Origin: Mycoplasmopsis columbina
Lineage (GTDB): Bacteria > Bacillota_I > Bacilli_A > Mycoplasmatales > Metamycoplasmataceae
DNA: 64,000 nucleotides
NCBI RefSeq assembly: GCF_900660685.1
Contig: NZ_LR215041.1
Span: 558,001-622,000, forward strand
Direction of reading: 5' to 3'
The notes under the pieces were generated by a model. That model ran no database searches and had not been told where the DNA came from. It worked only from the letters and a program-made list of their open reading frames with translations. A program made the position numbers and the translations under genes. Of this stretch, positions 59,132 through 64,000 are shown one piece after another (position 1 is the first letter of the stretch; each line of letters begins with the position of its first letter).

Positions 59132-60106
59132 CTAGTTTCCTTGAATAGCTGTAATTAAGACTGTTTCAACAACATCATTAACTTTAGCACCTCTAGATAA
59201 ATCATTTACTGGTTTATTAATTCCAGTGATAATTGGTCCAATAGCTCCATAATTTGCAAATCTTTGGACTAATTTGTACCCAATATTTCCTGCTTCTAAA
59301 TTAGGAAAAATTAAAGTATTTGCAGGTGTATCGAAAGATTCCTGTTTGTATTTTGCTCTTCTAACTTCTAAATCAAGTGCAGCATCTAATTGAACTTCAC
59401 CTATAGCTTTTGTGCCTTCATACTTTTCATTAAAAACTCTTGTAGCTTCGTGAACCAATTCTGTTTTTGGTGTTTTTGAGCTGTAATTTGTTGAAAATGA
59501 TAAAAAAGCAATTTTAGGATCAATATCAAATGATTTAACAAAGTCTGCTGCATTAATTGCAATATCAACTAATGAATCTTGAGAAGGTTCAGGGTTGACT
59601 GAAATATCACTAAAGAAACTTAAATTTTCATCTTTGTGCATAATCATGACTGAAGAAATTGTTTTTACACCTTTTTTGGGGCCAATACATTTAAAAGCAG
59701 CTTTTAATATATCTGCTGTTGCATAATTTAAACCACCAACTACTCCGTCAACTTCATTTAATTCTAATAGCATCATTGCATAAAAAGGACGTGAAGATAC
59801 AGATTTTAATGCGCTTTCATCTGTTTCACTTGGTTCTTTGCCTTTAGCTAAATCTTTTTCATTTCTTAGTTTTTTATAGGCTGTTGCTAATTCTTTTAAT
59901 TTATTCTGATCTTCATTTATATTTAAAATTTTTGCTTTTAAACTTGTTGTTAATGATTTTTCAACTAAAAGAATAATTTCTAAATTATCATATTTTTCTA
60001 AAATTTTTGCTGCCTCAAGTGTTCTTGGATCATCACCATCAATGAGAACAATTTTTTTAGAACCTAGTTTTTGAACCTTCTGTTCAATTAATTTTGTAAA
60101 TGACAT
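59132..60106 (-). CDS. pta: Phosphate acetyltransferase
   Basis: 324 residues, short single-domain form. It converts acetyl-CoA and phosphate to acetyl phosphate. Motifs: VLIDGDDPRTLEAA, GVVGGLNYATADILKAAF, then SFSTNYSSKTP, VQLDAALD, ANTLIFPNLEAGNIGYKLVQRF and GPIITGINKPVNDLSRG (C-terminal family signature). AAGGAAGT upstream of the ATG. A hairpin lies between folD and pta (separate entry). Confidence 0.97.
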   Translation of the reverse strand: MSFTKLIEQKVQKLGSKKIVLIDGDDPRTLEAAKILEKYDNLEIILLVEKSLTTSLKAKILNINEDQNKLKELATAYKKLRNEKDLAKGKEPSETDESALKSVSSRPFYAMMLLELNEVDGVVGGLNYATADILKAAFKCIGPKKGVKTISSVMIMHKDENLSFFSDISVNPEPSQDSLVDIAINAADFVKSFDIDPKIAFLSFSTNYSSKTPKTELVHEATRVFNEKYEGTKAIGEVQLDAALDLEVRRAKYKQESFDTPANTLIFPNLEAGNIGYKLVQRFANYGAIGPIITGINKPVNDLSRGAKVNDVVETVLITAIQGN

Positions 60107-60130
60107 ATTACTTCCTTACTTCTATGTAAA

Positions 60131-60169
60131 ATACATTTTTCCTTGACTAAAAAGTCTGCAAAAATGTAT
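60131..60169. promoter_or_regulatory. Long hairpin between folD and pta
   Basis: ATACATTTTT (60131-60140) pairs with AAAAATGTAT (60160-60169), with an inner GACT/AGTC (60145-60148 and 60153-60156). There is no trailing T run, so it is not a typical terminator. It could be an mRNA-processing or attenuation element that sets pta-ackA expression apart from folD. Confidence 0.45.
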
Positions 60170-60180
60170 CATTAGTAAAA

Positions 60181-61047
60181 TTAATAAATTTTTAATTGGT
60201 TTTTAATTGCTGCTACTAAATTAGTAAAAAGAGAAACAACTGTTAATGGTCCTACTCCGCCGGGAACTGGTGAAAAACCTTGAACATGACCATCTAAATT
60301 AGTTGTATCTAAATCTCCAACTAAGATTTTTTTGCCATCTTTTTCAATGTAAGTTGCCCCCACATCAATTACAATTGATCCTTCTTTTAAATTTTGTTTT
60401 TTTAACATCAAAGGATCCCCAGCACCTGTAATGATCACATCAGCGTTTTCAACGCCTTTAATAGTTGATTTTTTTGAATAAGTAGAAACTTGCCCACCCA
60501 TTTGTTTTATTAAATGAGCAATTGGTTTACCTACCAAATGTGAACGACCAATTACTCCAACTTTTTTATCTTTTATTGGAATTTGAAAATAATCAATTAA
60601 CTCTTTCACCGCTAAAGCTGTAGCTGGGGTGAAATGAAAAAATTTTGATTTATCTTTATCGTTATAAAAATTAAATTCATTTTTGCTACTTAATCCGTCA
60701 ATATCTTTTTCTAGTCTTACGCTATCTAAAATAACTTGCGTAGCGAAATCTCCAGGTAAAGGTAATTGAACAATGATTCCATCTGCTATGTCATTGATTT
60801 CATCAATTTTTTTAAGTAGTTCTTTTTGTCTTATGTCAACTGGAAATTTATGGTGTGTTGCCTCAACACCTAATTCTATTGCTTTTTTAAGTTTATATTT
60901 TATGTATTTATTAGATGCTTCATGATCTCCAATTTGAATAATCGCTAATCTTGGAGCTCTTTTTAATTCATTAGTTAAAACTTTAAATTGTTCAACCAAC
61001 TCTTTTGTAATTTTCCTAACTATTTCTTTACTTTCATATAAAACCAT
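60181..61047 (-). CDS. folD: Methylenetetrahydrofolate dehydrogenase/cyclohydrolase FolD
   Basis: 288-residue bifunctional folate enzyme (5,10-methylene- to 10-formyl-THF). Motifs: ASNKYIKYKLKKAIELG (catalytic Lys in YxxxK), IVQLPLPGDF, KDIDGLSSKNE, FTPATALAVKELI, VGVIGRSHLVGKPIAHLI (NADP site) and GFSPVPGGVGPLTV. All present. 10 nt after valS, with an AGGAG Shine-Dalgarno. Confidence 0.97.
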   Translation of the reverse strand: MVLYESKEIVRKITKELVEQFKVLTNELKRAPRLAIIQIGDHEASNKYIKYKLKKAIELGVEATHHKFPVDIRQKELLKKIDEINDIADGIIVQLPLPGDFATQVILDSVRLEKDIDGLSSKNEFNFYNDKDKSKFFHFTPATALAVKELIDYFQIPIKDKKVGVIGRSHLVGKPIAHLIKQMGGQVSTYSKKSTIKGVENADVIITGAGDPLMLKKQNLKEGSIVIDVGATYIEKDGKKILVGDLDTTNLDGHVQGFSPVPGGVGPLTVVSLFTNLVAAIKNQLKIY

Positions 61048-61057
61048 AATAACTCCT

Positions 61058-63553
61058 TTATTTTTGTTCTTTTAACTCTTTTTCATAGGCTAATAAGTTA
61101 TTCTGATGCATGGTTAATTTTTCTTGTTCTGCAATTATTTTTGCTTTTGGAGCTTTTTGAACAAAATTTGGATTATTTAACATGTTTGATGCACGTTTGA
61201 TTTCATTTTGGCAAAAAATAATTTTTGCTTTTAATTCATCTAAATATTTTGTTTTTTGTTCTTTTGAAAATTCAATATATAAGCTTATATTATCTTGAGC
61301 AATTAAAAAGTCTTTATTTTCTTTAACTTCTGCATTAGCAAGTTTCAAAATTGCCTCTTTCTGATATGAACTTAAAATATTATTTGGATTAAAATAAATT
61401 GTTTCTTTTTTACTTATTCCATTTGTTTCACGATATCTACGTAAAATAGAAATAGTTGTTAAAAGATTATCTACTTCACTGTTATCAGACTGTTTACGGC
61501 AGTTAATTTTAGCTGATGCATATGTTTGTTGACTTATCTCTTTATTAAATAAATTTTTGTATAGAGAATCAGTAATAAAAGGTAAAAATGGATGTAATAA
61601 AATTAATAACTTACCTAAATTTTTCAGTGCCATTTTTTTATTTGGTTTAACTTTTAACAATTCAATATATCAAGATGAAAAATCTTCTAAAACAAACTTT
61701 TCAATCTCACTACCAACAATGGTAGTTTCATAGTTGTCCATAGCTTTTTCAATTTTTCTTCTTAATTTATGTAATTTATCTCTCATTCATTGATCAGCAG
61801 GATTGTCTTCATTAATATCTTCCATTGTCTGAACATAACGAGCAATATTTCAAATCTTATTGCAGAAAGCTCATCCTTTTTTTACTCCATCGTCAGAATA
61901 ATTAATATCTTGACCAGGGGTTGAATTTGTAATTAAAAATCATCTTAAAGCATCTGATCCATATTCTTTAATTACTTTCATTGGATCTACACCGTTGTTG
62001 AGCGATTTGGACATTTTACGCCCCTGAGAATCTCTAACAATTCCATGACATAAAACATGTTCAAAAGGTTTTTGGTTCATTAATTCCAAACCAAAGAAGT
62101 ACATTCTTGCAACTCAAAAGAAAATTATGTCATAGCCCGTAACTAAAAGAGAAGTTGGATAATAACGATTTATTAAATCATTGTTTATAGGTCAACCTAA
62201 AAATGAAAATGGTGCTAATCCACTACTAAATCAAGTATCTAAAACGTCTTCGTCTTGAACTCATCCTTCTCCTGGAGAAGTTTCTTGAACCTTAATCTCG
62301 CCATTTTTATATCAAGCTGGAATTTGGTGACCTCATCATAATTGACGCGAAATTGTTCAATCATGAACATTTTCCATTCATTTTTGAAGAGTTTCTTTAA
62401 AACGTTTAGGGAAAAATTCAACATGATCTTCACTGTTTAAATGATTAAGTAATTTTTGTGCTAGCGAATCCATTTTAACAAACCACTGCGGCATAACTAA
62501 AATTTCAATAGGCGCATTAGATCTTTCAGAATAACCAACATTTGAAACAGTTGTTTCAATTTTTTCAATTAAATTATTTGCAAGTAAATATTCTTTAATT
62601 GCACTTCTAGCTTCTTGTCTTGTTAACCCATGAAATTGGCTATTTGGAAAATTAATTTTTCCATCTTGATCAATGGTTTCATTAATTTCTAAATTGTGTT
62701 TTTGAATTAACTCAATATCAATTTCAGCATGTGCTGATAATTTCATTAATCCTGAACCAAATTCAATATCTGTATAATCATCAGCAATTAATGGCAATTC
62801 TTTTTTAGTTAGCGGATGAATTACGGTTAAATTAAGTTTATTGTATCTTTCATCTTTTGGATTGTAAATTAAAGCCACATCACTAAGCATAGTTTCAGGT
62901 CTAACTGTTGCAATAATTAAATATTCATTTGAATTTTTAATTGGATACTTAATGTACAACATTTCTTGTTCAGTACTTTTATTAATAACCTCAATATTAG
63001 ATAAAGCTGTTTTTAAAATTGGATCTCAGTTAACTGCTTTAACACCACGATAAATCATTCCTTTATTGTAAAGTTCAATAAAAGCCTTATTTACTGCGAT
63101 ATTTGATAATTTATCTAAGGTGAAACGTTCTCTATCATAATCTAAAGCTAAACCTAAAGCTGCTCATTGTTCTCTAAATTTTGCTGCATATTCTTCTTTT
63201 CATTCTCAAATTTTTGAAACTAATTTTTCACGACCTAAGTCATGCTTGGTTAAACCTTGAGTCTGTAATAAAACATTTTCAACTTTACTTTGAGTTGCTA
63301 TTCCCGCATGATCCATTCCAGCTACATAAAATACATCAAAACCTGATAATTTTTTGTATCTTAAAATTGAATCCTGTAAGTAGGTATCGAGTGCATGTCC
63401 AATATGCAACATTCCTGTTACATTAGGAGGTGGCAAAAGAATAGTGAAAGGTTTTTTTGTTTCATCATGTTGACTATAAACTTTAGATTCTTTTCATTTT
63501 TTACTTATTTCAGGTTCGATATTTTGTGGATTATAAATTTTATCAATTGTCAT
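61058..63553 (-). CDS. valS: Valyl-tRNA synthetase
   Basis: 831-residue class I synthetase. HIGH motif in MLHIGHALD (residues about 47-55), editing domain in the middle ([32 protein letters not shown]), RQLWWGHQIP, catalytic [12 protein letters not shown], helical anticodon domain and a C-terminal coiled coil ([20 protein letters not shown] onward). Many TGA Trp split the frame in the standard code. Start at 63553 gives [19 protein letters not shown], typical. Heads the minus-strand run valS-folD-pta-ackA-coaD-engB. No T-box leader is visible upstream. Confidence 0.98.
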
Positions 63554-63635
63554 AAAAATTCCCATCTACGTGCATAATTAACTAAAACTTAGTACTAATA
63601 TTATATATTAGTAATAGTTTTATCTTCTAAAGTCA

Positions 63636-63659
63636 CAAAAAAAGCCTTTTAAAAGGCTT
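63636..63659 (-). terminator. Terminator of the partial gene at the window end
   Basis: Perfect palindrome AAGCCTTTTAAAAGGCTT (63642-63659); the minus strand continues into T7. It overlaps the stop codon at 63649. Confidence 0.88.
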
Positions 63660-64000
63660 CTTCATTTAATGTTTCAAAATTAGGCACTTCTAAATTTTGT
63701 TGATAATAAAGTTCTTTATATTTATCTGTTAGTTCATTTGTTATTGTGAAAAGATTTGTATTTTCTTGATTTTGAACTTTTTTAAATTTGTCTAAAATGA
63801 AAAATTCAATTTCTCCAAATGGACTTGATAAATCTAAAATTTTGAATTCTATTGTGTGTTCTTGTGAATCTTCGTTTAGAATGAAAGTTAAATTTTGAAT
63901 ATTGTTTTTTAAAATTGGATTGTCTCATGAAGAAATATTTGATGGTGTTCCCACCACAAAATGTGCATTATCTATTTCATAAATATCATGAAAAACGTAT
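63649..64000 (-). CDS. Unidentified protein, 3' end only
   Basis: The C-terminal 116 residues of a gene that starts beyond the window. Visible: HDIYEIDNAHFVVGTPSNIS, then NLTFILNEDSQEHTIEFKIL, SPFGEIEFFILDKFKKV, and a helical end finishing VPNFETLNEEAF. One TGA Trp. No family recognised. The terminator follows immediately, so this is the last gene of its unit and is separate from valS. Confidence 0.7.

Noticed and set aside
63554-63648. T-box or other riboswitch upstream of valS
   Set aside because: The gap is under 100 nt and lacks T-box motifs; only the neighbour's terminator is visible.

Overview
The window is a low-GC chromosome segment from a mollicute. UGA is read as tryptophan throughout: almost every housekeeping gene here (rpoB, rpoC, valS, topA, dnaK) is intact only if TGA is sense. 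Gene content and the lone 5S rRNA fit the Mycoplasma hominis/synoviae group (Mycoplasmopsis-like). That placement is inference; the species cannot be fixed from the sequence alone. No insertion sequence, prophage, CRISPR array or intact mobile element was seen.

Layout. 1-2230: 3' end of ileS, then lspA. 2279-9218 (minus): dprA-yitT, rplU-rpmA, a short unannotated peptide gene with a non-AUG start, hrcA-grpE behind a CIRCE operator, an ECF S-component-like membrane protein and ymdB. 9329-11440 (plus): whiA, holA and the RNase P RNA. 11533-13241: a decayed type II restriction-modification pair related to HinfI/HpyAIV. 13321-14510: ychF and tRNA-Trp. 14549-17815 (minus): a small membrane protein, a DUF402 protein and an HExxH metalloprotease whose N-terminal anchor is broken by a frameshift. 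18019-22427: rpmF, a Sua5/YrdC protein, the rpsF-ssb-rpsR operon (minus), topA and a UPF0154 protein. 22510-25876 (minus): M42 and M17 aminopeptidases, then endonuclease IV. 26086-30449 (plus): tRNA-Leu, tRNA-Lys, lpd and a repeat-containing surface protein.

30537-39689 (minus) is one uninterrupted 3050-codon gene. It encodes a GDSL hydrolase domain followed by five or more helical repeats of about 315 residues. 39851-47864 is rpoB-rpoC, overlapping by 8 nt. 48100-52128 holds a choline-kinase-like gene, a doubly anchored surface protein, a lone 5S rRNA, mscL and four tRNAs. 52129-57502 holds dnaK with degenerate CIRCE sites, pyk, a membrane-anchored protein of unknown function and engB. 57504-63553 (minus) is a compact run valS-folD-pta-ackA-coaD feeding into engB. 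The window ends inside an unidentified gene.

How it works together. Energy metabolism is fermentative: Pyk makes pyruvate and ATP, Lpd serves the pyruvate dehydrogenase complex, and Pta-AckA turn acetyl-CoA into acetate and ATP, next to CoaD for CoA synthesis. Peptide salvage (two aminopeptidases, a surface metalloprotease) and a giant surface hydrolase fit a host-dependent, wall-less cell. Heat-shock control appears to run through HrcA/CIRCE at hrcA-grpE and dnaK.

Most notable: the non-AUG peptide with a double-glycine-like leader (5083-5325), a GrpE that appears fused to a trigger-factor-like FKBP domain (5401-6291), the giant GDSL repeat protein with a near-perfect palindrome in its leader, and the eroding restriction-modification locus.
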